Below are positions 20,546-30,532 of a stretch of 36,704 nucleotides of DNA, in pieces. The DNA is taken from NCBI RefSeq assembly GCF_000719955.1, contig NZ_JOII01000045.1, positions 1-36,704 of the forward strand, read 5' to 3'. The position numbers and the translations under genes are program-made. Within the stretch, counting starts at the first letter, position 1. Each line of letters starts with the position of its first letter. Origin of the DNA: Streptomyces albidoflavus (GTDB taxonomy: Bacteria > Actinomycetota > Actinomycetes > Streptomycetales > Streptomycetaceae). Under the pieces are notes generated by a model. The model did no database searches, had not been told where the DNA came from, and worked only from the letters and a program-made list of their open reading frames with translations.

Positions 20546-21016
20546 GTGACCCCCACCGAGATCGAGCAGGTCGAGCGTGCCAACGCCGAGTACTACGACA
20601 TCGTGGAACGCGGGGACTACGCGGAGCTGGCCGCGCTCTGGCTGGACGAGGAGTCCCTCTCCTGCGTCCACCCGGGCTGGCCGGTCCTCAGCGGCCGGGG
20701 CGAGGTGCTCCGCTCGTACGCCGTGATCATGGCGAACACCGACTACATCCAGTTCATCCTGACCGACGTGCAGACCTCCCTGCTGGGCGCGACGGCCATC
20801 GTGACCTGCACGGAGAACATCCTCAGCGGGGGTCCGCCGCCGGAGGACGGGGAGCTGGGGCCGCTGGTGGGGCAGCTGGTCGTCGCCACCAACGTCTTCC
20901 GGCGCACCACCGAGGGGTGGAAGCTCTGGTCGCACCACGCCTCCCCGGTCCTCGCCGAGCTGGAGGCGGAGGAGGGCGACGGGGAAGGCGGGCCGGGTGA
21001 GGAATCCCCTGCCTGA
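20546..21016 (+). CDS. NTF2-like (SnoaL-type) protein in the folate cluster
   Basis: 156 residues from the GTG at 20546-20548, with GGAG four bases upstream. The pattern ANAEYYDIVERGDYAELAAL, then SCVHPGWPVLSGRGEVLRSY and WKLWSHHASPV, matches the NTF2/SnoaL cone-shaped fold used by isomerases, hydrolases and binding proteins. The last about 20 residues are acidic and glycine-rich. It lies between folP (71-bp gap) and folB. Its role is unknown; a pterin-related or protective role is speculation from location. Confidence 0.85.
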   Translation: MTPTEIEQVERANAEYYDIVERGDYAELAALWLDEESLSCVHPGWPVLSGRGEVLRSYAVIMANTDYIQFILTDVQTSLLGATAIVTCTENILSGGPPPEDGELGPLVGQLVVATNVFRRTTEGWKLWSHHASPVLAELEAEEGDGEGGPGEESPA

Positions 21017-21262
21017 GGGCGGGCTGATTCGCCGGCGTTCTGGGTAGGGGCCCTTCGCCGTCCCTGCCCGGAGGGTGGGGGACCGGTTTCCGGGCGGGCG
21101 CGGCCAGGTGCGCGTCATGTGGGGTTCCCCGGTTCTTCCCCGTGCTGTCCCGACCCCGTGGGCGGGCCGTGCCGGTGGCCACCGGTAGCCTCGCCTGAGG
21201 CCGGTGGGCCGGCCGCACCCGCGCACCGCCCGCCGACAACGACAAGAGCAGGAGTGATTCGC

Positions 21263-21622
21263 GTGGATCGTGTCGCGCTGCGCGGCCTCAAGGGCCGAGG
21301 GCACCACGGTGTCTTTCCCAAGGAGCGCGAGGAGGGCCAGACCTTCATCGTCGACCTCGTCCTCGGTCTGGACACCCGGCCCGCAGCCGAGAGCGACGAC
21401 CTGACCCGGACCGTCCACTACGGCGTCGTCGCCGAGGAGGTCGTGGCCGTGGTCGAGGGCGAGCCGGTGAACCTCATCGAGACCCTGGCCGAGCGCATCG
21501 CCCGGACCTGCCTGAAGACGGACGCGGTCCAGGAGGTCGAGGTCACCGTCCACAAACCGGACGCCCCGATCACCGTCCCGTTCGACGACGTGACCGTCAC
21601 CATCACCCGGAGCCGTGTATGA
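21263..21622 (+). CDS. folB: Dihydroneopterin aldolase
   Basis: 119 residues, normal for FolB. Cleaves 7,8-dihydroneopterin to 6-hydroxymethyl-7,8-dihydropterin and glycolaldehyde. Signatures: LRGLKGRGHHGVFPKEREEG near the N-terminus, DYGV-type segment (VHYGVVAEEV), LIETLAERIA, and the C-terminal VHKPDAPI. The GTG at 21263 is chosen because AGGAG lies eight bases before it; a GTG at 21254 would overlap that site. The stop overlaps the folK ATG by four bases (ATGA), indicating coupling. A TAGCCT at 21186-21191 may be a -10 box. Confidence 0.95.
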   Translation: MDRVALRGLKGRGHHGVFPKEREEGQTFIVDLVLGLDTRPAAESDDLTRTVHYGVVAEEVVAVVEGEPVNLIETLAERIARTCLKTDAVQEVEVTVHKPDAPITVPFDDVTVTITRSRV

Positions 21623-22218
21623 ACCCGAACAGCAGCGACCCCACCGTGCAGCCGGTCCCGGCCTCCGTCGTCGAGCAGGTGGACGCCGCCGACGTGACCC
21701 TCTCCAACCCGAAGACCGCCGTGATCTCCCTCGGCAGCAACCTCGGCAACCGCCTGGAGACCCTCCAGGGCGCCGTCGACGCGCTGGAGGACACCCCCGG
21801 CCTGCGGGTCAAAGCCGTCTCCCCCGTCTACGAGACGGAGCCGTGGGGCGTCGACCCCGGCTCCCAGCCCTCGTACTTCAACGCCGTCGCGGTGATCCGT
21901 ACGACGCTGCCCCCCGGCTCGCTGCTGGAGCGCGCGCAGGCCGTCGAGGAGGCGTTCCACCGGGTCCGTGACGAGCGCTGGGGCCCGCGCACCCTGGACG
22001 TCGACATCGTTGCCTACGCCGGTGTCGTCTCGGCCGACCCGGAGCTCACCCTCCCCCACCCGCACGCCCACGAGCGCGCCTTCGTCCTCGCCCCCTGGCA
22101 CGACGTGGACCCCGAGGCCGAGCTGCCCGGGCAGGGCCCGGTGGACGAGCTGCTGTCGGCCCTGGCCGGCGACGGCCTGACCCGCCGCGAGGACCTGGAA
22201 CTCCGACTCCCCGAGTAG
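21619..22218 (+). CDS. folK: 6-hydroxymethyl-7,8-dihydropterin pyrophosphokinase
   Basis: 199 residues. Transfers pyrophosphate from ATP to the pterin alcohol, making the substrate of FolP. HPPK motifs are all present: SLGSNLGNRLETL, PVYETEPWGV, RWGPRTLDVDIV with the Mg-binding Asp pair, and LPHPHAHERAFVLAPW. About 30 residues before the first strand are extra compared with short bacterial HPPKs and look disordered. It begins inside the folB stop codon (ATGA). Confidence 0.95.
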   Translation: MNPNSSDPTVQPVPASVVEQVDAADVTLSNPKTAVISLGSNLGNRLETLQGAVDALEDTPGLRVKAVSPVYETEPWGVDPGSQPSYFNAVAVIRTTLPPGSLLERAQAVEEAFHRVRDERWGPRTLDVDIVAYAGVVSADPELTLPHPHAHERAFVLAPWHDVDPEAELPGQGPVDELLSALAGDGLTRREDLELRLPE

Positions 22219-22361
22219 ACGTTGCCCCGGTGGAACGGCCGGGCGTACGCCCCGCGCCCGGGGCAAGCTGGAGGCAGGGACCCGGCCCGCCCCGGCCCGG
22301 CCGCCGCCCCCTGTGACGTCGCGGGAGCCGCCCGCCACGCGTGCGAAAGGACCTGACCTCC

Positions 22362-22850
22362 GTGAAGCAGCTCCGCATCAGGACACTGGCCGGCCTCCTC
22401 GTGGTCGCCGCCGTACTGTCCTGGGCGGGTGCCCGGCTCTGGGACGCCTTCGGCACCCTGCCCGCGGTCCCGCTGTTCGCCCCGATCGTGCTGGCGGCCA
22501 TCGCCGCCGTGCTGCTGGCGACGGCCCTGGCGTTCCGCTCCCGGCTGCGCGCGCAGCGCGAGCGGCGCCCCGAGGCGAATGGCGTCGACCCGCTGGTGGC
22601 CGCCCGCGCCCTGGTCTTCGGCCAGGCGAGCGCCCTGGTGGCCGCCCTGGTCGCCGGGATGTACGGCGGGGTGACGGTCTTCCTCCTCGGCTACCTGGAG
22701 GTCCCGGCCCGCGCCGACCAGGCGCTCTACGCGGGCACCTCCCTGGTCGCGGGCGCCGGTGTGATCGCCGCCGGGCTCTACCTGGAGCGGGTCTGCAAGC
22801 TCCCCGAGGACGGCGACGACAACACCCCGGGCGCCGCCCCGACCGTCTGA
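22362..22850 (+). CDS. DUF3180 membrane protein
   Basis: 162 residues from the GTG at 22362, with GAAAGGA about ten bases upstream. Four hydrophobic segments are visible: LAGLLVVAAVLSWAGARLW; PLFAPIVLAAIAAVLLATAL; ASALVAALVAGMYGGVTVFL; TSLVAGAGVIAAGLYLE. DUF3180 proteins follow folK in many actinobacteria (for example the mycobacterial ftsH-fol locus), and their function is unknown. It ends the plus-strand folate block before a shared terminator with folE. Confidence 0.85.
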   Translation: MKQLRIRTLAGLLVVAAVLSWAGARLWDAFGTLPAVPLFAPIVLAAIAAVLLATALAFRSRLRAQRERRPEANGVDPLVAARALVFGQASALVAALVAGMYGGVTVFLLGYLEVPARADQALYAGTSLVAGAGVIAAGLYLERVCKLPEDGDDNTPGAAPTV

Positions 22851-22870
22851 CCCCGGCCCCTGGCACGCAC

Positions 22871-22910
22871 GAAGGCCGGGCGCACCCCGCTCAGGGGGCG
22901 CCCGGCCTTC
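22871..22910. terminator. Bidirectional terminator between DUF3180 and folE
   Basis: A perfect 13-bp stem (GAAGGCCGGGCGC with GCGCCCGGCCTTC) and a 14-base loop lie between the convergent genes. Confidence 0.85.
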
Positions 22911-22932
22911 ATCCGTCCCGTCCCGGTCCGGG

Positions 22933-23538
22933 TCAGCGGGCCATGATCAGGCTCATCGCCTCGTTGCGGGTGGCCGCGTCGCGGAGCTGGCCGCGGACGG
23001 CCGAGGTGATCGTCTTGGCGCCCGGCTTGCGGACCCCGCGCATCGTCATGCACATGTGCTCGCACTCCACGACGACGATGACGCCGCGCGGCTCCAGGAT
23101 CTCCATCAGCGAGTCGGCGATCTGCGTGGTCAGCCGCTCCTGGACCTGCGGCCGGCGGGCGTAGACGTCGACCAGCCGGGCCAGCTTGGAGAGGCCGGTG
23201 ATCTTGCCGTCGGCCGAGGGGATGTAGCCGACGTGGGCGACCCCCACGAACGGCACCAGGTGGTGCTCGCAGCTGCTCTGCACCTCGATGTCCTTGACCA
23301 GCACCATCTCGTCGTGGCCCAGGTCGAAGGTGGTGGTCAGCACGTCCTCGGGCTTCTGCCACAGCCCGGCGAATATCTCGCGGTACGCCCGCGCCACCCG
23401 TGCCGGGGTCTCGCGCAGGCCCTCGCGGTCCGGGTCCTCGCCGACGGCGAGGAGCAGCTCGCGCACGGCGTGCTCGGCCCGCTTCTCGTCGAACTCGCCG
23501 ATCGCGCCCAGTCCGTCCAGCGTCACCGGGTCGGTCAT
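22933..23538 (-). CDS. folE: GTP cyclohydrolase I
   Basis: 201 residues from the ATG at 23536-23538 (GAGGCAGAG upstream). Converts GTP to 7,8-dihydroneopterin triphosphate, the first step of folate synthesis. Zinc ligands are in [10 protein letters not shown] and ECEHMCM; the [20 protein letters not shown] segment and [20 protein letters not shown] are conserved. It lies downstream of ftsH, separated by a strong hairpin, so it likely has its own promoter in 23539-23590. It converges on the rest of the folate genes rather than being co-transcribed with them. Confidence 0.96.
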   Translation of the reverse strand: MTDPVTLDGLGAIGEFDEKRAEHAVRELLLAVGEDPDREGLRETPARVARAYREIFAGLWQKPEDVLTTTFDLGHDEMVLVKDIEVQSSCEHHLVPFVGVAHVGYIPSADGKITGLSKLARLVDVYARRPQVQERLTTQIADSLMEILEPRGVIVVVECEHMCMTMRGVRKPGAKTITSAVRGQLRDAATRNEAMSLIMAR

Positions 23539-23590
23539 CTCTGCCTCGTTCCTGTGCGAATTACGCGTGTCACCTGCGGGCATACGAAAC

Positions 23591-23628
23591 GGCCGCGCCC
23601 CCCAGGCTAGAACCTGGGGGGCGCGGCC
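23591..23628 (-). terminator. Terminator after ftsH
   Basis: A perfect 16-bp inverted repeat (GGCCGCGCCCCCCAGG with its complement) around the loop CTAGAA, 57 bases past the ftsH stop and before folE. Confidence 0.85.
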
Positions 23629-23684
23629 TGCATTCCAGCCCCGCCCGCCTCTCGGCGGATGTGGGAGCCGTCACGCGGGGTGTG

Positions 23685-25727
<2,043 letters not shown>

Positions 25728-25782
25728 CCATACGGAGCGGTGCCGCCCCGTCCCTCCTGCCATCGCGAGATTGATAAAGGCT

Positions 25783-25812
25783 GTACTAGGGAGTGCTCTG
25801 CGGCTCGGTCAC
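25783..25812 (-). promoter_or_regulatory. Likely ftsH promoter
   Basis: Minus-strand GTGACC (25807-25812) and TAGTAC (25783-25788) are 18 bp apart. Transcription would begin near 25776, just upstream of the two candidate ftsH starts. Confidence 0.45.
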
Positions 25813-25996
25813 GTACCCGCGCCCGACACTCCCGGGAGCGCGGTGATCCGCGGGTCCAGGAGCCGTGCGCCGTAGAACAGTTCTGACGATTGTTCTTCGG
25901 ACGGTACCCCAGCATTGTCACCCGCGGCCGCAGGGGACGGGCCGGAAACCGTCTTCCCCTCTCCAACGGCGCGCGGTGTGCGAGGGTTCCCCGCGC

Positions 25997-26557
25997 TCAG
26001 CCGCCGTAGACGTGCGGGGCGAGGGTGCCGACGAAGGGCAGGTTGCGGTACTTCTCGGCGAAGTCCAGGCCGTAGCCGACGACGAACTCGTTGGGGATGT
26101 CGAAGCCGACCCACTCGACGTCGATGGCGACCTTGGCCGCCTCGGGCTTGCGCAGCAGCGTGCAGACCTTCAGGGAGGCCGGGCCGCGCGAACCGAGGTT
26201 GGAGATCAGCCAGGAGAGGGTCAGGCCGGAGTCGATGATGTCCTCGACGATCAGGACGTGCTTGCCCTGGATGTCGGTGTCGAGGTCCTTGAGGATGCGG
26301 ACCACGCCGGAGGACTGGGTGCCCGCGCCGTACGAGGAGACCGCCATCCAGTCCATGGTGACGGGGGTGGAGAGCGTCCGGGCCAGGTCGGCCATGACCA
26401 TGACGGCGCCCTTGAGGACACCGACGATGAGCAGGTCCTTGCCCGCGTACTCCTGGTCGATCTGCTCCGCCAGCTCCACCAGCTTGGCGTCGATCTCTTC
26501 CTTGGTCAGCAGCACCGACTGGAGGTCGGAGCCCATGTCTTTCGCGTCCACCCGCAC
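25997..26557 (-). CDS. hpt: Hypoxanthine phosphoribosyltransferase
   Basis: 186 residues. Salvages hypoxanthine (and guanine) to IMP/GMP using PRPP. The PRPP loop [14 protein letters not shown] lies near residues 103-116; [16 protein letters not shown] and the C-terminal [16 protein letters not shown] base-binding segment are typical. The chosen start is GTG at 26555-26557 (GAAAG upstream), consistent with the conserved N-terminus [12 protein letters not shown] at 26536 is an alternative. It follows tilS by 90 bp; the tilS-hpt-ftsH order is widely conserved in bacteria. Confidence 0.95.
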   Translation of the reverse strand: MRVDAKDMGSDLQSVLLTKEEIDAKLVELAEQIDQEYAGKDLLIVGVLKGAVMVMADLARTLSTPVTMDWMAVSSYGAGTQSSGVVRILKDLDTDIQGKHVLIVEDIIDSGLTLSWLISNLGSRGPASLKVCTLLRKPEAAKVAIDVEWVGFDIPNEFVVGYGLDFAEKYRNLPFVGTLAPHVYGG

Positions 26558-26577
26558 ATCACTTTCGTCGTCGGCCG

Positions 26578-26605
26578 CGGCCCCGGGGACTCACTCCCCG
26601 GGCCG
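26578..26605 (-). terminator. Hairpin between tilS and hpt
   Basis: An 11-bp stem with one bulged C (CGGCCCCGGGGA with TCCCCGGGCCG) lies just after tilS and before the hpt start. It may terminate or attenuate read-through. Confidence 0.5.
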
Positions 26606-26647
26606 ACGGCCTTCGTCCGAGCCGGCGTCCGAACCCTGCGGTCGGCG

Positions 26648-27868
26648 TCAGCCTTGCCGGAGGACAAGTCTGCCACCCTGCCGCCGGGCCTCCACCTTGC
26701 CCGGCAGGTTGATGGCGCGCTGACCCCGCCAGCCGGTGATGAGCCGGTCGACCTCCTCGACGTGCCGGGCGAACAGGGAGCCCCCCGGAGCCCCGGCGGC
26801 GACCAGCGCCCGGCGCAGGATGCGGCGGCGTACGGCGGCGGGCAGCGCGTACAGCCGGGCACAGTCCAGCTCGCCCGTCTCGTCGCGGACGGCGGCCTCC
26901 TCGCGGGCGGCCCAGGCGTCCAGCGCGTCCGCGTCGTCCCGGGAGAGCTGGGCGGTACGGGCCAGGGCCTCGACCACGCCCTTGCCGAGCGCCTTCTCCA
27001 GCGCGGGCAGCCCCTCGTGGCGCAGCCGGGAGCGGGTGTAGGCGGGGTCGGTGTTGTGCGGGTCGTCCCAGACGGGCAGCGACTGGGCGAGACAGGCCGT
27101 GCGGGCGGTCTGCCGGTCCAGCTGGAGGAAGGGCCTGCGGTAGCGGCCCGAGTCGCCGGAGACGGCGGCCATGCCGGAGAGCGAGCGGATGCCGGACCCG
27201 CGGGCGAGGCCCAGCAGGACGGTCTCGGCCTGGTCGTCGCGGGTGTGGCCGAGCAGGACGGCGGCGGCGCCGAGCCGCTCGGCGGCCTCGTCGAGGGCGG
27301 CGTACCGGGCGTCCCTGGCGGCGGCCTCGGGCCCGACCCGGCGGGCACCGCCGGCGTAGGGGGCGCCGTGCGCGGTCCGGTCGGAGGCGGCGGCCACACG
27401 GACGGCGGCCGACTCGACCGGGTCGAGGCCGAGGGCGGTGAGCCGGGCCACCACGTCGGCGGCACGGGCGTCGGAGCCGTACTGGAGGCCGTGGTCGACG
27501 GTGATGCCGCCGGCCCGGATGCCGAGGCGGGGGGCTTCGAAGGCGAGGGCGGAGGCGAGCGCCATCGAGTCGGCGCCGCCGGAGCAGGCGACCAGCACGA
27601 GCGGGCCCTCGGCGGGCGGGGCGGCGCCCGGGGCCTCACCGGGGGCGGGGACCTGGACGGGGGCGCCGGAGGCGGCGCGGGCGCGGATCTGGCGGGCGCG
27701 CCCGGCGCGGGTGGCGCGGCCGACCCGTTCGAGCAGCTCGGCACGGGGCGGGCGGCCCGGCTGCCCGGCCAGAGGCTGGGGATGGGGATGGGGGTGCTCG
27801 GCGAGGAGGTCGTTCAGGACGCGGCGGACCGCGAGGCGTATCGCCGCGACCGCTGGATGGGGACCCAT
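26648..27868 (-). CDS. tilS: tRNA(Ile)-lysidine synthase
   Basis: 406 residues from the ATG at 27866-27868 (GAAGGGAA upstream). Attaches lysine to C34 of the CAU-anticodon tRNA(Ile), changing its codon and charging specificity. PP-loop SGGADS at residues 96-101; [12 protein letters not shown] and [20 protein letters not shown] are the family motifs. Unusual: the PP-loop normally lies within the first few dozen residues, but here it is preceded by an N-terminal helix plus a Pro/Ala/Arg-rich stretch (about residues 25-88), including HPHPHPQ. The C-terminal tRNA-binding part is short, as in other actinobacteria. Confidence 0.93.
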   Translation of the reverse strand: MGPHPAVAAIRLAVRRVLNDLLAEHPHPHPQPLAGQPGRPPRAELLERVGRATRAGRARQIRARAASGAPVQVPAPGEAPGAAPPAEGPLVLVACSGGADSMALASALAFEAPRLGIRAGGITVDHGLQYGSDARAADVVARLTALGLDPVESAAVRVAAASDRTAHGAPYAGGARRVGPEAAARDARYAALDEAAERLGAAAVLLGHTRDDQAETVLLGLARGSGIRSLSGMAAVSGDSGRYRRPFLQLDRQTARTACLAQSLPVWDDPHNTDPAYTRSRLRHEGLPALEKALGKGVVEALARTAQLSRDDADALDAWAAREEAAVRDETGELDCARLYALPAAVRRRILRRALVAAGAPGGSLFARHVEEVDRLITGWRGQRAINLPGKVEARRQGGRLVLRQG

Positions 27869-28009
27869 GTCCGGTTCCCTTCATGAAGTTTTCGGGGGGC
27901 GGGGCTCAGCTGCCGTCACTCAGCGTGCGTAGATGGTGACAGAAGCCGGGCATTCCCTGAGCATCGCACGCCCGTGAGCCACCTCACGGTCCCTCGGACG
28001 GGTGATTAC

Positions 28010-28034
28010 GGGGGCGTACGCCTGCCACGCCCCC
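28010..28034 (-). terminator. Terminator after the metalloprotease gene
   Basis: A perfect 8-bp stem (GGGGGCGT with ACGCCCCC) with a 9-base loop, starting nine bases past the minus-strand stop at 28043. Confidence 0.65.
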
Positions 28035-28042
28035 GCGCCGGG

Positions 28043-29257
28043 TCATGCTTCGGGGCCCCGGTGCACCCGGGCGATCCACTCGGCGGGGTGGGTGATCTCG
28101 GCGGGCGTGGGGAGGGTGTTGGGCGAGGTCCAGACCCGGTTGAAGCCCTCCATGCCGACCTCCTCGACCACCGCGCGGACGAACCGTTCGCCGTCCCGGT
28201 ACTGGCGGAGCTTGGCGTCCAGGCCCAGCAGCCTGCGCAGGATCTGGTCCAGGCGGTTGGCGCCGGCGGCGCGGCGGCGCTGGAACTTCTCGCGGATCTC
28301 CACGACCGAGGGCACGATCTGCGGGCCGACGCCGTCCATCACGTAGTCGGCGTGGCCCTCCAGCAGGGACATGACGGCCGTGACCCGGGCCAGGATCTCG
28401 CGCTGGGCCGGGGTCTGGACGAGGTCGACCAGGCTGCGCCCGTCGATGTCCTGCTCCGGGGCGTGCGCGCCGGAGCGCGCGCCGGGTTCGGTCTCCGGGG
28501 CGGTGGCGGTGTCAGTGGCGGTGCCGGTGGCGCTGGGCTCCGCGGACTCCCCGCGGCGGCCACCCGTGAACGCCTGGACGGCGTCCGAGAGCCGTTCCAG
28601 CAGCGTGCCGGCGTCCACGTCGGTCTCCGCCAGGAACGCCTGGATCTCCGCCTCCAGGTGGTCCCGGAGCCAGGGGACGGCGGTGAACTGGGTCCGGTGC
28701 GTCTCCTCGTGGAGGCAGACCCAGAGCCGGAAGTCGTGCGGGTCGACGCCCAGCTCCCGCTCGACGTGGACGATGTTGGGCGCCACCAGGAGCAGGCGGC
28801 CACCGCCGTCCGGGGCCCCCGGGAGCTCGCGGGTGGCCGGGGCGAAGGTCTCGTACTGGCCCAGCACCCGCGAGGACAGGAACGACAGCAGCACGCCCAG
28901 CTCCACGCCGGTGACCTTGCCGCCGACCGCGCCCGCGATCATGCCGCCCGGGCCGTTGCCCCGGCGGGCGCGCATCTTCGTCATCAGCGGCTTCAGCAGG
29001 GAGCGGAAGCCGGCCACGTTGGCCTCGATCCAGCCCGGGCGGTCCACCACCAGCACCGGGGTGTCGTGCCCCGCCGCCGTGGTCATGCCCGTGAACGCGC
29101 GCACATGCTCCTCGGCCGCCACGGCGTGCCCGCGCAGTTCCGCGACGACCTCGCGGGCCTCCTCGCGGGTGATCTCCGGGCCCGGGCGGGCCAGCCTGCT
29201 TGCCGTCGTGACGGCCAGCTTCCAGTCGACCATCTCCACACCACCGATGCTCGTCAT
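28043..29257 (-). CDS. Zinc-dependent metalloprotease, DUF2342 (F420-associated) family
   Basis: 404 residues. HEETH at residues 183-187 is an HExxH zinc site, and EGHADY at 300-305 supplies a probable third ligand region; both are fixed in the DUF2342 family of actinobacteria, sometimes named coenzyme F420 biosynthesis-associated protein. No signal peptide is seen, so it is probably cytoplasmic. Residues about 235-268 are low-complexity (Thr/Ala/Glu-rich) and look like a linker insertion between the two zinc motifs. The ATG at 29255-29257 has no ribosome-binding site; TACGGT ends seven bases before it, so the mRNA may be leaderless. Substrate unknown; neighbours tilS and dacB do not explain it. 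Confidence 0.88.
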   Translation of the reverse strand: MTSIGGVEMVDWKLAVTTASRLARPGPEITREEAREVVAELRGHAVAAEEHVRAFTGMTTAAGHDTPVLVVDRPGWIEANVAGFRSLLKPLMTKMRARRGNGPGGMIAGAVGGKVTGVELGVLLSFLSSRVLGQYETFAPATRELPGAPDGGGRLLLVAPNIVHVERELGVDPHDFRLWVCLHEETHRTQFTAVPWLRDHLEAEIQAFLAETDVDAGTLLERLSDAVQAFTGGRRGESAEPSATGTATDTATAPETEPGARSGAHAPEQDIDGRSLVDLVQTPAQREILARVTAVMSLLEGHADYVMDGVGPQIVPSVVEIREKFQRRRAAGANRLDQILRRLLGLDAKLRQYRDGERFVRAVVEEVGMEGFNRVWTSPNTLPTPAEITHPAEWIARVHRGPEA

Positions 29258-29456
29258 GGGTCAACCGTACGTGCTCAGGGGGCCTGGCGGCCCCCGGTGG
29301 AACAGGGTCTTGGGGTGGCTGGGCTCCGTCTTGTGGCCCAGCCGGCCCTGGCCGTGGCGGTTGCCGGCGGCCTTTGGTGGGCCCGGCTCCCGCGCCGGCT
29401 GGGCTCTCCTCGGCCGTCTGGCGGGGTTGCCTGTGGCGGTCGCTGGTGGCCTCGGG

Positions 29457-29584
29457 CGGCGGCCGGGCTGTTGGGTGCCGGGGGCCGTCTCGACCTTGCG
29501 GGTCACTGACGGCCTCAAACGCCGGCCGGGCTGTTGGTTGCCGGGCTCCGTCTCGACCGTGCCGGCCAAAGACTGGCCTCAAAC
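29457..29584. repeat. Imperfect 64-bp tandem repeat, two units
   Basis: Units 29457-29520 and 29521-29584 both run from CCGGCCGGGCTGTTGG-type sequence through CCGTCTCGACC to GGCCTCAAAC. A third, more degraded unit seems to precede them, and a partial copy follows to 29597. Confidence 0.7.
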
Positions 29585-29597
29585 GCCGGCCGGGCTG
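29511..29597 (-). repeat. 23-bp extragenic repeat, two copies left of the palindrome
   Basis: Two identical copies at 29511-29533 and 29575-29597, beginning GGCCTCAAACGCCGG and ending CCGGGCTG. They are the reverse complement of the right-hand copies. Similar short repeats (AGCCCGTCCGGCGCTTGAGG type) are common between genes in Streptomyces genomes. Confidence 0.8.
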
Positions 29598-29625
29598 TCA
29601 GGGTCGCGGTTCCTCCGGCACGGGG

Positions 29626-29733
29626 GTGGGGCGGGGCCGCGCCGGGGTACCTCCTCACAAACTGCAAGGTGCGGGGTCAATTGGAGCAAGGCGGCCGTGT
29701 GTGCAGTTTGCTGCGGGGGCACCCCGACACGAC
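29626..29733 (+). repeat. Left arm of a 108-bp inverted repeat
   Basis: About 92 percent identical to the reverse complement of 29912-30019. The arm folds on itself too: CAAACTGCA (29658-29666) pairs with TGCAGTTTG (29702-29710), and GGGGTACC (29644-29651) with GGCACCCC (29718-29725). Confidence 0.85.
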
Positions 29734-29818
29734 CCCACCCCACGGTCTCGTACGCGGCCAACCGCCGGAGGGCGGATAAGGCCGTCACCAATACCCGGCC
29801 TCTCCACAGTGACCACCG

Positions 29819-29847
29819 TGAATACTTTCGCTCGCCACAAAGAACAA
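29819..29847 (-). promoter_or_regulatory. Possible promoter inside the palindrome loop
   Basis: Minus-strand TTGTTC (29842-29847) and TATTCA (29819-29824) are 17 bp apart, in the most AT-rich stretch of the region. Transcription would run leftward through the left arm. Speculative; no gene follows. Confidence 0.3.
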
Positions 29848-29911
29848 TTGGGGACGGCATGTCTTTTCCCCACCCACCGGCGGGACGACGCCGACGAGAC
29901 GGAAGGGCGGG

Positions 29912-30019
29912 GACGTGCCGGGGTGCCCCCGCAGCAAACTGCACGCCAGGCCGCCTTGCTCCAATTGACCCCGCACCCTGCAGTTTGTGAGGAGGTACCC
30001 CGGTACGGCCCCGCCCGAC
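29912..30019 (-). repeat. Right arm of a 108-bp inverted repeat
   Basis: Mirror copy of 29626-29733. The internal dyad is kept (CAAACTGCA at 29935-29943, TGCAGTTTG at 29979-29987) with the same 35-base spacing. Sites GCCGCCTTGCTCC (29950-29962) and GTGAGGAGG (29987-29995) recur at the tipA operator. Confidence 0.85.
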
Positions 30020-30047
30020 CCACACGGCGAACGCACCGCGAACCCCA

Positions 30048-30404
30048 CAGCCCGGCCGGCGCTTGAGGCCATCTTTTCCAGCCCGGCCGGCGCTTGAGGC
30101 CAATCAGTGCCTCCAGGGTCACGACGGGCACGTACGGGCAGAGCCCAACCACACCAAACCCCAGCCTGGCCGGCGCTTGAGGCCGTACATGACGGCCACC
30201 GCCGGAGTCGGCAGGGAGGGGACGGGGCCAGCCATCTCCAAGCCCGGCCGGCGATTGAGGCCGTCTTGAACCGGTGGCGCGGAGCCGGAGACCGGCCACA
30301 AAGGCAGCCCGGCTGGCGGCGGGGCCGTCTCGGACCGGGCCGCCGAGGCCCGCAGGCAGGAGCGGGGCGTCAGCCACATCCCAGCCCGGCCGGCGATTGA
30401 GGCC
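30048..30404 (+). repeat. 23-bp extragenic repeat, five copies right of the palindrome
   Basis: Copies at 30048-30070, 30079-30101, 30162-30184, 30240-30262 and 30382-30404, consensus CAGCCCGGCCGGCG(C/A)TTGAGGCC, plus a degenerate copy at 30305-30326. Spacing is irregular (8 to 119 bp), so this is not a CRISPR array. Orientation is opposite to the two copies on the left. Confidence 0.85.
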
Positions 30405-30480
30405 ATCGGTGACCCGCGGGGTCAGGGCGGGCCTGGTCGAAGACGAGCCGAAGCGGAGGCTGCCCTGCCGCGGCCGAGCC

Positions 30481-30532
30481 GGAGGCGGCCCGGTTGCCGC
30501 TCAGGCGGAGGCGGCCCAGTTGCCGCCCAAGC
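30481..30532. repeat. 26-bp tandem repeat, two units
   Basis: Units 30481-30506 and 30507-30532 begin GGAGGCGGCCC(G/A)GTTGCCGC and match at 23 of 26 positions. Confidence 0.75.

Noticed and set aside
25875..25883. GAACAGTTC near ftsH as a LexA box
   Set aside because: The actinobacterial LexA site needs GAAC and GTTC separated by four bases; here only one base separates them.
29534..30377. Several short open frames on both strands in the repeat region
   Set aside because: They share a peptide (YLLTNC, VRGQLEQGG) only because the inverted repeat presents the same DNA on both strands. No good ribosome-binding sites, frames overlap, and composition is that of repeats.
30048..30404. Five 23-bp repeats as a CRISPR array
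   Set aside because: Spacing varies from 8 to 119 bp, the repeats are not identical, copies occur in both orientations around the palindrome, and there are no cas genes.
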